Source: Hibiscus mutabilis (lineage: Eukaryota > Streptophyta > Magnoliopsida > Malvales > Malvaceae). From it: DNA of 64,000 nt. Where the stretch lies: positions 80,653,909-80,717,908 of the forward strand of contig CM033714.1 in the NCBI GenBank assembly GCA_019671005.1. Reading direction: 5' to 3'. A program made the translations under genes and the position numbers. This document shows positions 1 to 12,105 of the stretch, in pieces (position 1 is the first letter of the stretch; every line of letters starts with the position of its first letter). Under the pieces are notes generated by a model, which saw only the letters and a list, made by a program, of their open reading frames with translations, made no database searches and was not told the DNA's origin.

Positions 1-1248
1 ACCGAGCCAGTTGCCAGGGCAATTGTCGACAAAGAATAAGGTGATATGGTAGTCGAAATTGATGAGTAGACAAGCCCAAGATGACGTAGAGCAAAGCTAA
101 ATCCCAAAGGAATTTGATTTCCATGAAGAGATTAAAGAAGAATTAAATTCCAAGAAGATATGAGAAGTTCTAGTAGGAATATAATTATAATAAAGAATTA
201 TATTCTTTAAAGATAATTTAATTCCAACTTAACTTCCTCCTCAAAGAAGGACTTTGACCTAGCCCTATAAATTTTAGGCCATATCCTCAACTTGGAATAG
301 AGCAAGAAGAGGGAAAATTTCGACAACTCCAAAGGGCAAGAAGGAAGAGATTTCGACAAGAGAGCAAGGGGAGAGAGTTCGATTTCTTCTTCTTCTTCTT
401 TGCTTCCATTAGATTCATGGTTTGAGGATTATTCTTTGTATATCTTTTGAACCCAACCATGAACTAACTTGATTGGTTGGGGTTATTGTAAAAAACAATT
501 GGATTTTGTTTAGGCAATAAGAGTTTGCACTTTTAATTCAAGGTTTACTCATTCTTGGTTCTTATTCTTGATTGCGAGTGAATTGAGAGAGGATCTCGTA
601 ACTTCATCTATTTATCTAATATCGGGAGAGTTAGATTCAAGAAACGAATGCGTATGGTTTTTATTCAATCTATTGATGGTGAAGATTAATCCGGCTTAGG
701 AATAAGTTAAGGATTTCAACGGCTAAGAGGAGCGCAAGATTGGTTGTTGTTCACCCTTGATTCACGCAGAGATGTATTATCAAGGCATGCACAAGAAGCT
801 AGAGTTTCGACTTAGGGATAAGAAGAAACCATTGAAGAACGCTCTGCCGAACCTTGAAGTTGCTGCCCAGACGCCCAAGTAGTTGCCCAGCTAGTCGCCC
901 AGGCAACCATCGATTAGTTGCCAAGGAAACCCCGCTGTGCAAGTTGCCATAGCAACTGAGTTGCCCTTGCACTCTTTTACCAAGACGATCCAATCGGCTA
1001 TCACACCTCAACTCATGATAACCTGACCCATTCTCTCTTTTGATTTCATCTATTCTTTTAGTTTATTGCACTTAGTTTACTCGTTAATTAGAACTCCTAT
1101 TATCAATTGTGTTTTTACTTTTCACAGTGCAGTAACTTAAGCAAAATGGCCCAAACCAATCCCTATGGAGACGATACTCGATACTCATATCACTTTATTA
1201 CTTGCGACGTGTATACTTGCACAATTGCGTAGCACTTATTACACGCAA
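1..1248 (+). repeat. Athila-family LTR, plus orientation, cut by window start
   Basis: This stretch is the reverse complement of most of 1273-2970 and of 46448-47968, so it is an LTR of the same family in plus orientation. Its U3 start lies before the window. A TATA box (TATAAAT) sits at 266-272. The U5 end, around the ACACGCAA at 1241-1248, stops directly against a tRNA-Asp-type primer-binding sequence that belongs to the opposite LTR. Its variable segment (about 840-980) resembles the LTR at 46448 more than its inverted neighbour. Confidence 0.85.
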
Positions 1249-1265
1249 GACCCGACAACGGTGCA
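1249..1265 (-). other. Primer-binding site remnant between two inverted LTRs
   Basis: On the minus strand this reads TGCACCGTTGTCGGGTC. It resembles the tRNA-Asp-type primer-binding site used by Athila elements, seen more intact at 40625-40642. It follows the U5 end of the minus-strand LTR at 1273-2970 by a few bases, which is the expected place. No internal domain follows, because the next base belongs to the oppositely oriented LTR. Confidence 0.65.
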
Positions 1266-1565
1266 AAAAACTTATTGCGCGTAATAAGTGCTACACAATT
1301 GTGCAAGTATACACGTCGTAAGTAAAAAGTGATACGAGTATCGAGTATCGTCTCCACGGGGATTGGTTTGGGCCACTTTGCCTTAGTTACGCACTGTAAA
1401 AGTAAAAACACAATTGATAATTGTAGGAGTTCTAACTAACAAATAAAATAAAAGAGCAAGTAAATAAAATAAATATGTAATCAAATAAGAGAGCGTAGAC
1501 TGGGTTATCGTGAGTTGTGGAGTGATGATCGAATGTTTCGTCGTGGTGATTGAGTAGCAGCCAGA

Positions 1566-1766
1566 TTGCCAAGGCAATTCTGTTACGATGGCCTAGTCGA
1601 TTGCCAGGGCAATTTGGTTGTAATTGCCTGGTTGATTGCCAGGGCAATTCTGCCGTGTTGTCTGGTCGGTTGCCAGGGCAATTCCCCCTCGTTGTCTGAT
1701 CAGATTGCCTGCGCAATGCTCTCGCGATTGCCTGCGCAATTAAGGATGGGCCGATTGCCTGGGCAA
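1566..1766. repeat. About 35-bp minisatellite with TTGCC-GGCAA palindromes
   Basis: Seven copies of the 12-base palindrome TTGCCNNNGCAA begin at 1566, 1601, 1636, 1670, 1705, 1728 and 1755. The first five are spaced 35, 35, 34 and 35 bases apart. The array lies inside the LTR. The matching part of the other two LTRs has fewer, more divergent palindromes, so the array is a variable part of the family. Confidence 0.85.
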
Positions 1767-2663
1767 TTGAGCATTCACTTCCAAAGTTCGGCGAAACGTT
1801 CTTTAATGGTTTCTTCTTATCCCTAAGTCAAAACTCTAGCTATTTGTGCATGCCTCGATAATACATCCCTGCGTGAATCAAGGGTGAACAACAACCAATC
1901 TTGCGCTCCTCTTAGCCGTTGAAATCCTAAACTTATTCCTAAGCCGGATTAGTCTTCACCATCAATTGATTGAATAAAGACCATGCTCATTCGTTTCTTG
2001 AATCTAACTCTCCCGATATTAGATAAATAGATGAAGTTACGAGATCCTCTCCCAATTCACTCTCAAGCAAGATTGAGAACCAAGAATGAACAAACTTTGG
2101 AAATTGAATTGCAACTCAAAAACCTAAACAAAATCCAATTGTTTTTCACAACAACAAAACACAATAACCCCAACCAATCAAGTTAGTTCATGGTTGGGTT
2201 CAAAAGATATACAAAGAATAATCCCCGAACCATGAATCTAATGGAAGCAAAAAAAAGAAGAAGAAGAAATCAATCAGCCCTCTTTGGAAAACCTCTCAAT
2301 CGAACTCTCCCTCCAAGCTTTCTCCCTTGTCGAAATCTCTCCCCTCTTACCCCTTTGGAGTTGTCGAAAATCCTCTCTTCTTGCTCACCTCTCTTTCACG
2401 GCTTGGTCCTTTAAATAGGAGATGACTAGGTCAAAATCCTTTTTGAGGAGGAAGTTAAGTTGGAATTAAATTATCTTTAAAGAATATAATTCTTTATTAT
2501 ATTTAAATTCCTTCTATAACTTCTCCTATCTTCTTGGGATTTAATTTCTCTTTAACCTCTTCATGGAAATCAAACTCCTTTGGAATTTAACTTTGCTCCA
2601 CGTTATCTTGGGCTTATCTAGTTATCAATTTCGACTACCATATCATCTTATTCCTTGTCGAAA

Positions 2664-2750
2664 ATTGCCTTGGAAACTAGCTCGGCATCTCCTTCAAGCA
2701 TTGCCCTGACAACTAGCTCGACATCTCCTTCATGCATTGCCCTGGCAACT
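2664..2750. repeat. 36-bp tandem repeat in LTR
   Basis: Units begin at 2664 and 2700, with a partial unit at 2736. Each starts ATTGCC and carries CTAGCTCGGCATCTCCTTCA or a close variant. The same repeat is at about 47660-47750 in the downstream LTR. It uses the same TTGCC..GGCAA core as the upstream array. Confidence 0.75.
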
Positions 2751-2970
2751 GGTTCCAGCCTTGCTTTGGCAAGTGATTCTGAACACACACAAAAACACAC
2801 CAAAGCAGCATCTTTTTCACAAAAATCACCAAGTTATGTAATCAAGCTCAACAGTGGAAAGAAACATGAATTAATGCATGAATGACTACTTATGCAACTA
2901 ATATGAGCTTAAGTCTAACAATAATATGAGTAAAAAGGGTAATAAAAATAGTACTTTTGAATACTTATCA

Positions 2971-5935
2971 CTTGTCTATACAATTAGACATGTCAAAAGG
3001 GTCCACACATTCAAGAAATTACTCAAAATAGTCCCTTTTTTTCTTTTATATCAATTTAAGCATGACAAAACTGTCCACACACACTTCAATCAAGTCACAA
3101 GCAGTCCATTAGACATATAAAAACATTTATACTTGGCAAGACAACCAGTAAACTAGGCATTCTCAAAGTCATAACATAGCATGGTTAAATCATATCATTA
3201 ATTACTTGTTATGTAAGATAGCAAGCCATGAATAGATAATCATGGAGCAATAGTTGCAAGTAAACCATTCGAATAAACTATTATCACCCAAGTATTTCTA
3301 GCTAATTTAAGATATAATAATTCTCCAAATCATGTTAACAAACAAGCTTTTCTTCGAAGCATTTCTTTACATTAAATTAGTAACCAAGTTTCATTAGAGG
3401 CTCATTTCTTTATAAGTAAGATATTATAGTTCTTCATTTCTTAAAATTACAGTTACGTGCTTTTATTTTTAACATAGCCTTGTGAATCGACCTCAGCCTA
3501 GATACACGAATCCAAAACATTCTGTAACAACAAGGGTACACTAAGTACCATATAATTGTTTAACAAGGGTACCAGTGGTACCAATAGATCATCCGATCTT
3601 TAACAACAAGGGACCGTAGTCCAAACTAACGGGCTCGACGGACTCTATGGCATGCCAACTATACCTAAGACTGACTCGAAACCAAGGCTTTTCATTAATC
3701 ATCCCTTAACTTATCAAATGAGTATTGCTCCTTTTCATTTGTCATAACTTGTATCATTTTTTCCTTCCTCAATTAGGGATAACAATCTTGTTCACCACAT
3801 GTGAACTAAGCAATTCTTTCTCTTTTAATCAAGGGCTCGAAAGCCAATATCACCTTTATCATTAGTTCATAAATTTCATTAGAAATTTAAGCTATCAATA
3901 TTGTATCACAAGCTCATAAGAGGCTGGTCATCAATTAGTATATCAACTTTCCCATTTAAACACATTGGCAAGCAATTCAAAACAACCAGCATACTACATA
4001 AAACAATCATTTAGTCTAAAAACATGCTTTCTCCGTCAAACTTCACATTACCAAGCATTTGTCAATGAAACACATACATTTATCAAACATTACTTTCAAT
4101 ATCCGAAATTATATACATATATGAGCATCCATTCGAATAGCATCCAAATTCTTTTCTAGGCTTTCATCCACCATATTTATCAATAAGTACTTGATAAGTA
4201 CCCATCTCGATCCAAGCTTAGAAGCATCACCGTACTTATTTATCAAACAAAAATGTGAAATAGTAATAAATAAAAGTGCTCGGGATAATTCAATCTATCC
4301 CGAGACTTTAAACTACACTCACATCTTATCCTGACGTTACATGATACCTGAATCCACAACCATATTTTTCTACTTATCCAAATCCCCTTAGCTTTTCCTT
4401 GGTCTAACAATTTACAAGAGAAGTAATTAATATATTAGAACCCATTTGTCAACAATTTACTTTGCAAGGTCACACAAATTGAAGCACTCAAACATGTAAA
4501 CACAGAACAATTCATAACCAACTCAAATGCCAAGACCATTCCTACTTACACATACTCACAAATATGTGTACAAAACAAATCACAAGATTCATGTTCACAT
4601 AACAGAACAAGGCAACATACACAAACTTATTTCTGTTCACTCAAGTCTGTCCACTATTCGTATATATTTATGCATCAAATTCAAGATGATCCATATGTTT
4701 TAATTTACCATATTAATCAGGTCTCATTCTTAAGATTCATACAACATCAAGCTATTCTTGCTTTTAAACTAGGCAATTATTTCCAAAATTTTGGTAGCAT
4801 GCACTACCTTCAAAGATTTGCTTCTACAGAACAGAATACTCATTGTATTTTAACTTTCTTTACACCGTTAAAAACTAGATTTGAATACGGTTCTAACGGT
4901 ATAATTCAAATAGTTTAATAAAATATACAAAAATTATGAAAATTCCTAAAAGTCCCGAAACAGAGACTGTCCAGAGCAGAAAACTGCTTCCAATTTTTCT
5001 GTCCTACATTCGATTAAAAATTCATATCTTTTAATCCATGACTCAAAATCGGTCACCCTTTTCTTTAAATGAAAATAGACATACACATGATTCTGTACAT
5101 ATAAGATTCATTCTCTATTTTAACCTATGTGATTTTCTATAAATTTTCAAACTTACTGCTAGTGCATAACTTGTAGGCAGATTTCACTATAATCATGATG
5201 CTTACTCAAACAAGTTACAATACTTATACCCCTGTCTAACCAATCTGTTTCGACTTTTTATACATAGGAAGAATCAGTTTATAATCATTCTAAAGGTACA
5301 CCACTCAACAATCCATTTTAAGTTATTTTTACAACTAGACATAGTATAAGAACTAAACACACATTTTTCCTCTTACATACACCAATCGAATAGGAGAATT
5401 CATTCTAACAACCAAAACATAATCCATGGATAATTTTAACAAATAGTCAAGTTTCTAGAAATAGCTAAATTTATGAGATGGAAAGGATGCTTACTTCTCT
5501 TGATGTTATTCGAAAGAAAGATCCATGGAGCATCCAAAAACAATTTAAACCTTTAATTCTTATGATGTGTTTTACACTCTCTCACTCTTCTCCATTGATT
5601 CGGCAATTGAGGAGCCAAGAAGAAAGATGATAACCAAAATTGTGGTTATCCTCCACCTAAGCCTAGAGTCCCACTCTCTTACCTACGCATGTTTCTTTTC
5701 ACCATGACACTTGTATGTGTCCTTAGATTTCTATATATGTTACATGCAATCCACCTATTATTTCAAGCCTTCTATTTGGTCCATTCTAATTTGGTTATTA
5801 AACTATTAGACTTTCATATTTTAGTCCTTGGTTCACATAATACTATCAAGTCTTGATTCAATTTAAAACGGTTCGAACAATTTAATTAACACTCAAGACT
5901 CAACATAGTTGTAAACCGGTGTTTGGGGTATTACA
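2971..5935 (-). repeat. Ty3/gypsy long LTR, chromovirus-like, truncated
   Basis: The right end (GGTATTACA at 5927-5935, minus TGTAATACC) is followed by a minus-strand polypurine tract, so this is a 3' LTR of a minus-strand element. The left end is cut by the Athila LTR ending at 2970. A block near 3610-3660 with GGACCGTAGTCCA and GGCATGCC is shared with the long LTRs at 6605, 14843 and 20314, which places it in the same wider group although most of the sequence is diverged. No coding potential is seen inside. Confidence 0.7.
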
Positions 5936-5954
5936 ATTCTCCCCCCTTAAAAGA
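5936..5954 (-). other. Polypurine tract of the 2971-5935 LTR
   Basis: Minus strand reads CTTTTAAGGGGGGAGAAT directly before the LTR start TGTAATACC. It would prime plus-strand DNA synthesis. Equivalent tracts lie at 9906-9920 and 20298-20313. Confidence 0.8.
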
Positions 5955-6125
5955 AATTCACCCCGAATTTCTTTAAGGTCAATAATTTGTGACACTAAAC
6001 TCAGAATATTTGTATGTGTTCTAAATTTCATACAAAGTAATCAAATTGTATTGGTCGTAAATTACCAATACAAAGCTAATGTTTGAACTCCTAGGTGGCA
6101 CAATGACTTATGATGATGCGATGAG
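5955..6125 (-). mobile_element. Chromovirus internal remnant, largely deleted
   Basis: Only about 170 bases separate the polypurine tract from the copia LTR. The part at 6088-6103 (CTCCTAGGTGGCACAA) matches 14757-14772, which lies in the 5' leader near the primer-binding site of another chromovirus. The remnant therefore seems to join the 3' end of an internal region to its 5' leader with all genes missing. No ORF remains. Confidence 0.5.
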
Positions 6126-6604
6126 TGTTGGAGTATGCCCAAAGACCAATCATGAGATGGTTGTAAAAGACATACTTATTTTTATCTTGTTTATTAATAT
6201 AAAGCCATTATTATTATTATTTTAGTCTTATTCTGTGTATCTATAAATAAACTGAATTATAATAAAGTCCTTAGAATAATATAGTTATTCTTGAATGTCC
6301 TTAGTCAAGAATTATTGTGGGCTTGGACAACAATAATGTATTAAGACTAATATGTAGTTGATCGATGACAAAGTGTTGTCATTGACATGGAGATGGCAAA
6401 ATCAATACATAAGTATGTGTTAGGAAACAACATACTGGACTGACCCACTATGAGCATGTTTCTTAGATTATTATGTGACAGCCACAACATTGCTTATGGT
6501 GATAACTACATGTATGATCCTCAAACTTGATATCATTATTATTTCAACATCGTGAGTGACATATTTTGATACGGTCAAATGTGTGTCGTAACTGACTACA
6601 CTAT
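6126..6604 (+). repeat. Copia 5' LTR, first part
   Basis: Begins TGTTGGAGTATGCCC and aligns with 44970-45301 with few differences. It is interrupted at 6605 by the TGTAACACC end of a chromovirus LTR. The rest of this LTR should lie beyond 25771, but its end cannot be placed because no second complete copy is available. Confidence 0.85.
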
Positions 6605-9600
6605 TGTAACACCCCCTACCCCGGGTTAGTAGCAAACCAGCTTGGGAGCGTTACCAAGCAAGAACATTACAAGCAAGAACGAGGCAAGAATAGGTTAACT
6701 CATCCCTATTAGATGAGTTACTTAACTAGCAAGCAACCAAGCATTCATAACTTAACAAGTAAACATTCTTATGATTTGTTTACAAGACATTATAGGTTAC
6801 CAAACAATTCAATTAACATCATCATACAACCATCATTCGAATAGCCTAAGTGAGAAAACATGCTTCCATTTCATTTCATTGATCCTTAGATTGATACATG
6901 TAACATTTCATACTTAAAATTTACTAGACATGATCAATTGTACATACAATTACACATACCTCGTCTCCAAGCAAGCCATACACCAAGCCTACCCATTCGA
7001 CAATTTCCATACAAACATATAAAACACTTACAACATGGTATGTTCACACAAGTGACTATATAATATCCCAAGGCATTCAAATTACACAATAGGCTAGATT
7101 AATTACTTTGAAACATTCAATATATATACACATATGCGCAGCAAAACACCTTTCCATTACATGAAATTTGAGTTCATTACTTGTTTCACATTATCAACCA
7201 AGTTCACAACATGGTAAGCCCATTCAAGAACATATATATATATATATGTATACAAGTTTCAAGAATTCAAAATGCATGCATAAGTTCACTATATACAATT
7301 TAAGTGCCACTAACTAGGGGAGTACAAAACAAGTATGAACCATACTTATGCTATGCTTGTGTCTTGCTTCAAGCTCAAGAAATCAGGCTTCAAGATCAAG
7401 CAACAATCGAATCTTTTATCATGTGGTTGGGAAGAATGAAAACAAGAGTGATAAGTACAAGAATGTACTTAGTGAGGTAGTAACTAGTTCTAACCAATTG
7501 TTATATCAATTTAAGTGTCAATTAGTCAAGAATGATCCTAGCTAAGGATTTCAAGGCATTCGAATAACATAAGAAGCAAGAGACAATGAATCATAATTCA
7601 TTCTTATTCCATTTCAAGTAATCAAACTATTCATGGTCACATATCAAGTAGTCAAGCAATTCATGCTTACATAACAAGAAATCAAGCAAATCATGCTTCC
7701 ATGACAAGAAATCAAACTATTCATGCTTATTAGCTCATTTATTATCTTTTTAACATAATCCCTAGTTCATAGTTTGTCTAGGTAATCGAGTCTCCAACCA
7801 ACTGTCACCACAAGATGTACCTTAGTACTGGTCAACCCTCCTACTGTCGCCAAAGACCACATACGTACCCTCCGTCTGTCGCCAATTAAGAGCCTTAGCC
7901 TTGGACCGTAGTCCACCCTGACACAATGAGCTCTAGACTCTAAGGCATGCCCTTCTACCTATTCAACTAGCAACCAAGGATGTTTATTCATTTATACAAG
8001 GATTTTAAGCTTTTCAAGTTCAAGATCATGTATTATTCAAGTGTACAAGTTCATGTCAAGCATTATCTTTTTCAAGAGTCATTTCGAGTATTGCATGGTA
8101 AGTTTATACATGCATTAAGACCTTAGGCCAATAGAGCCATAACTCAGCATTTCAAGTGTTTATTGCATCATCTAAGCTAGCACATCAAGCATTCGGTTTA
8201 AGCAATTGGTCACAATACCATGTCATACATACAAGCATCAATGTTACCATATATACATGCTAGCATTATATTTATACAACACTTCAAGGATGTAGTCAAG
8301 TTTCATGTATTATCTTATTTCATACTTCCCTTATTAGGTCAAGATCATATTAAGTCCAATTAACAATTTAAGCATTTAGACATGCTTGCTTTAGTTAGAA
8401 CCTAGTCTTAACTCTAGAATAAACTAAACTCACAATACTCCCCAAGCTAGCTAGTCTCGAAAGACTATTCCCTTTTACTTGTCCTTTGAATGCTCGACTT
8501 TAGATCCTTCTCCAAAGTCCTCTCCTTGCTCTAATAAACCACATAGATAGAACAAGGTCAAAACATGTGATCACAAAATCATTCAACATGGCAGCAAGGT
8601 TAATACATTATATATACAAAACATATAGCATATTCATATACACACCTTTATACACATTACCAAACTGCCTACATTCCATATCAAGGCAAAACAGGGCAAC
8701 AATTAAACTGTCCCAAAACTGTTTGCAAAACAGTTTACCAAACTGTATACAAAACTTTGTACAATTACCTAAACTGCTGTTATCAGGCAGCATGTACTCT
8801 GTTCACTTAAACATGCATAACTTTCATTACCTACGTCGGAATTTCAATTGGTTTACACCGTTGGAAAGATAACTTAATTGTATTTCTAACCATATAGGCC
8901 TTGCATTTTAATTCTTTTCCAATTAATATAGTTTGTATCTTAAAGACAGGGCAATTTACAACACTGGACAGTTTGCACTACCCCTAGTGTTTCTTCTCTA
9001 CAATTCATTCTACAATCCAGAATTCAGTTCTGTTTTCTCCTAATGAATTTAGACATGTTAAGGCACTATCCATAAAAGTTTCAGCCTTAAATTCCATTTA
9101 TACAATTTATGGTGATTTTTCAAATTTACTACCCAGAATAGAGTATTCTGGGCAGATTACACTAGTTTAAGCTTCTAGGTTCATAATTCATTTAAATAAA
9201 GATTCTAACATTGTAATTCAACTTATATTCATATTCCTACATGTATAGGTTAGTCCAATTCACCTAGAAATGTGATCAAAACAGGGAAGCATATACACTT
9301 AAGCATGTTTACACATTTCTATCTAACAAAACAGTCATTAATCAAAACTAGTTTCAACCATGACCCCTATTCTCAATTTCCAGCAACCCATACACATTCT
9401 AACATGCATAACAATCATCCTATTCAAATTAGAAAACAAGAACATCACTAATTCAAGATTCAAGCATGTAATTGAAGTGAGGAATCAAGCATTTACCTTC
9501 CTCAATGTGAATTCTAACTCAATTTAGCCCTAACCGATTTAAGCTCTCATGGATTCCATGGCTATCACTCAAGCTTTCTCTCTACTCTTTATTTCTCCCT

Positions 9601-9905
9601 AACTCATTTGGTATAATCAAATGAGGAAGGAGAAGCTTTCTCCCATAGTGGCCGGTTGGACCTTGTCCATGTGACAAGTGGATAGTCCACTATCCAATCT
9701 ACATTTGCCATGCATTCCTTATATTACAACTTGATTCTATTATGGTCCTTTTAATTTTGCTTTATAACTTGCTGGCTATAACATTTTAGTCCTTTAGTTA
9801 TTTGTTAGCTAATGTTCTTTCTTATTTAATTTGATTAGCACATAATTCAATTAGTCTATAGCTTAGATAGTGGTAACCTTCATAGGAACAGTTTAGAGTG
9901 TTACA
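6605..9905 (-). repeat. Chromovirus 3' LTR, full length (3.3 kb)
   Basis: Bounded by TGTAACACC at 6605 and GTGTTACA ending at 9905, an inverted terminal pair. A polypurine tract follows at 9906, so it is the 3' LTR of the minus-strand element running to 14842. It aligns with 14843-17312 from the left end and its right part with 24067-25771. It contains a conserved GC-richer block (about 7790-7955) with three CTGTCRCCA motifs and GGACCGTAGTCCA. Long LTRs of about 3 kb fit the Tekay/del chromoviruses. ORFs inside are spurious. Confidence 0.9.
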
Positions 9906-9920
9906 ATTCTCCCCCTTAAA
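9906..9920 (-). other. Polypurine tract of minus-strand chromovirus
   Basis: Minus strand TTTAAGGGGGAGAAT lies between the end of the integrase reading frame and the LTR start TGTAACAC. Confidence 0.85.
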
Positions 9921-11585
9921 ATAAATTTGCCCTCGAATTTACCTGAATCGAATAGGTGAGGATATTGCTTCCTCATGATTTCTTTAAATTCCCAAGTTGC
10001 CTCTTCTACCTTGTGGTTTCTCCATAAGACTTTGAAAAAAGGAACGATTTTGTTCCTGAGCTTTCTAACTTCACGATCAAGAATCTGGACTGGTTCTTCT
10101 TCGTATGACAAGTCAGGATTCAATTCTACTTCTTCAGGCTCAAGGACATGGGATGGATCAGATCTATACCTTCTGAGCATAGATACGTGAAAGACATTGT
10201 GAATCTTGTCAAATTCACTGGGAAGAGCCAATCGATAGGCCACTGGACGAATCCTTTCAATGATTTCGAATGGTCCAATGAATCGGGGACTGAGTTTCCC
10301 TTTTCTTCCAAACCGAAAGACTTTCTTCCAAAGGGAGACTTTGGGGTAGACTTTGTCTCTAACATTGTATTGGATGTCTCTCATTTTCAAGTCTGCATAT
10401 GCTTTCGGCCTATCAAAGGCTATTTTTAATCGATTGTGAATGATCATCACTTGTTCTTCGGTTTCTCTGAGCAATTGAGGTCCCAATACTTTGTTTCTCC
10501 CAGTTCAGACCAACACAAGGGAGTTCTACATTTCCTTCTGCATAGAGCTTCGAAGGGAGCCATCTGAATAGATTTCTGGAAGCTATTTTTGTAAGCAAAC
10601 TCTACTAGGGGTAGAGATTTCTCCCAATTCTTTCGAAGTCTATAACACAAGCACGTAGCATGTCTTCAAGCACTTGGATGATTCTTTCAGATTGTCCATC
10701 TGATTGAGAATGAAAGGCTGTACTAAGGTGCAGTTTAGCCCCTAGGGCCTTCTGTAAGGAATTCCAGAATCGAGAAACAAATCTTGGGTCTTGATCGGAG
10801 ATTATAGCTGTAGGTACACCGTGTAATCGAATCACTTTACGGATGTATAACTCTGTTAAGGTTTCCAAGATCATATTCATTCGAATAAGGATGAAGTGAG
10901 TAGACTTTGTGAATCTATCAACAATCACCCATACAACATCATTCTTTCTTGGAGTGGAAGGAATACCAGTAACGAAGTCCATTGTAATCCGATCCTATTT
11001 CTACTGAGGGAATTCAATGGGTTGGAGCAATCCAGTAGGGACTTGATGCTCGGCTTTGACTCTTTGACAAGTTAGGCACTTTGAAACAAAGTCTGTGATA
11101 GCTGATTTCATGCTTGGCCACCAGTATAGTGGCTTTAGGTCCTTGTACATCTTAACCGATCCTGGGTGAATCGAGAAAGAGCTTTGATGAGCTTCTTGCA
11201 GTATCTCTTGTCTTAGTTCCTCATTGTTAGGAACATATACCCTATCTTTGAAATAGAGGAGTCCATTCGACTTGAGGGAGAAGTCAAAATTAGACCAGAG
11301 TCTAGCTTGGACATGATCTTCTAAAGATCTGGATCAATTTGTTGGAGTTCTTTGATTCTCGAGATTAGACTAGATTGAACTTGAAGTTTAGACAAGAATT
11401 TTCGTCCTTTAGATAAACAAAAATGAGCATTGATAGCCAAGGAAGCTACAAACGAATGGACAAGATCATTAAGGGAGGTTTTCGAATGGTTACTTGTAAG
11501 ACGAGAAAGGTTTAATTCGAATGGTTACTTGTAAGTCAAGAAAGGAGCATTTTGAATGAATTATTCTAGGATTTAGATTTAAGGG
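9921..11585 (-). pseudogene. Chromovirus integrase with chromodomain, broken
   Basis: Integrase inserts element cDNA into the host chromosome. Pieces visible on the minus strand are the zinc-finger region (about 11050-11250), the catalytic core (10605-10982, with MDFVTGIP, ISDQDPRF and DGQSERII carrying the D, D and E residues), and a C-terminal part (9921-10486) with a GPY/F module and a chromodomain (about 9950-10096, ILDREVRKLRNKIVPFFKVL). Chromodomains in this lineage are thought to direct integration by reading chromatin. A frameshift near 10620 and other stops separate the pieces, so no functional protein can be made. The plus-strand fragment at 18661-20300 is a close relative. Confidence 0.9.
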
Positions 11586-12105
11586 TTTACCCGAGTATAG
11601 TCTGCGACTAAGGGCATCAGCAACCATATTTGCTTTCCCTGGATGGTAGTCGATAACCAAATCGTAGTCTTTAAGTAACTCTAGCCATCTCCTTTGCCTC
11701 AAATTCAAGTTTTTCTGAGTTAGGAGGTATTTGAGAATCTTGTGGTCTGTGAACAGGTTGCATTTCTCCCCGTACAAGTAATGTCTCTAGACTTTGAGTG
11801 CAAACACGATAGTTGCCAATTCTAGATCGTGTGTAGGGTAGTTTGACTCGTGTGGTTTTAGTTGCCTTGAAGCGTAAGCTACCACTTTTCCATCTTGCAT
11901 TAGGACACATCCTAGTCCTCAATGAGATACATCACTGTAAACAACGTACTCTTTGCCCGATACTGGTTGGCTGAGAATCGGAGCATGAGTTAGAGCTTGT
12001 TTAAGCTGATCGAAGCTTCGTTGTTGACTCTCTGACCAAACAAGGGTGTATCTTTACGAGTTAGCTTAGTCAAGCTTGCGATAATGGATGAGAATCCCTT
12101 GACAA
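11586..12105 (-). pseudogene. Chromovirus RNase H region, broken
   Basis: Minus-strand translation shows LFTDHKILKYLLTQKNLNLR and YHPGKANMVADALSR, hallmark RNase H motifs of Ty3/gypsy elements. RNase H removes the RNA strand during reverse transcription. The region is split into two short frames (11490-11777 and 11671-11922) and its upstream part is degraded. It sits between reverse transcriptase and integrase in the usual order. Confidence 0.85.

Larger units (their letters stand above)
1273..2970 (-). repeat. Athila-family LTR, minus orientation
   Basis: Homologous along its length to 46448-47968 and, inverted, to 1-1248. On the minus strand it begins TGATAAGTATTC at 2970 and ends near 1273 in the conserved CGCGCAA U5 end. 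It contains an array of TTGCC-GGCAA palindromes (1566-1766) and a 36-bp repeat (2664-2750). No polypurine tract lies outside 2970, so this LTR is not followed by its own coding region. It is the right arm of a head-to-head LTR pair. Confidence 0.85.

Noticed and set aside
1190..1330. Cruciform or replication-origin-like palindrome
   Set aside because: The symmetry is fully explained by two inverted LTR ends meeting around a primer-binding site.
1566..1766. CRISPR-like array
   Set aside because: Regular 35-base spacing and palindromes, but the intervening bases are related rather than unique, the motif is only 12 bases, and the array lies within a plant LTR.
7348..7545. 65-codon frame repeated at 15565
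   Set aside because: LTR-internal, antisense to the element, low-complexity composition, no family.
8567..8872. 101-codon plus-strand frame that recurs at 16844 and 24568
   Set aside because: It lies inside the chromovirus LTR and recurs only because the LTR recurs. It runs antisense to the element, has no recognisable domain, and has substitutions without sign of constraint.
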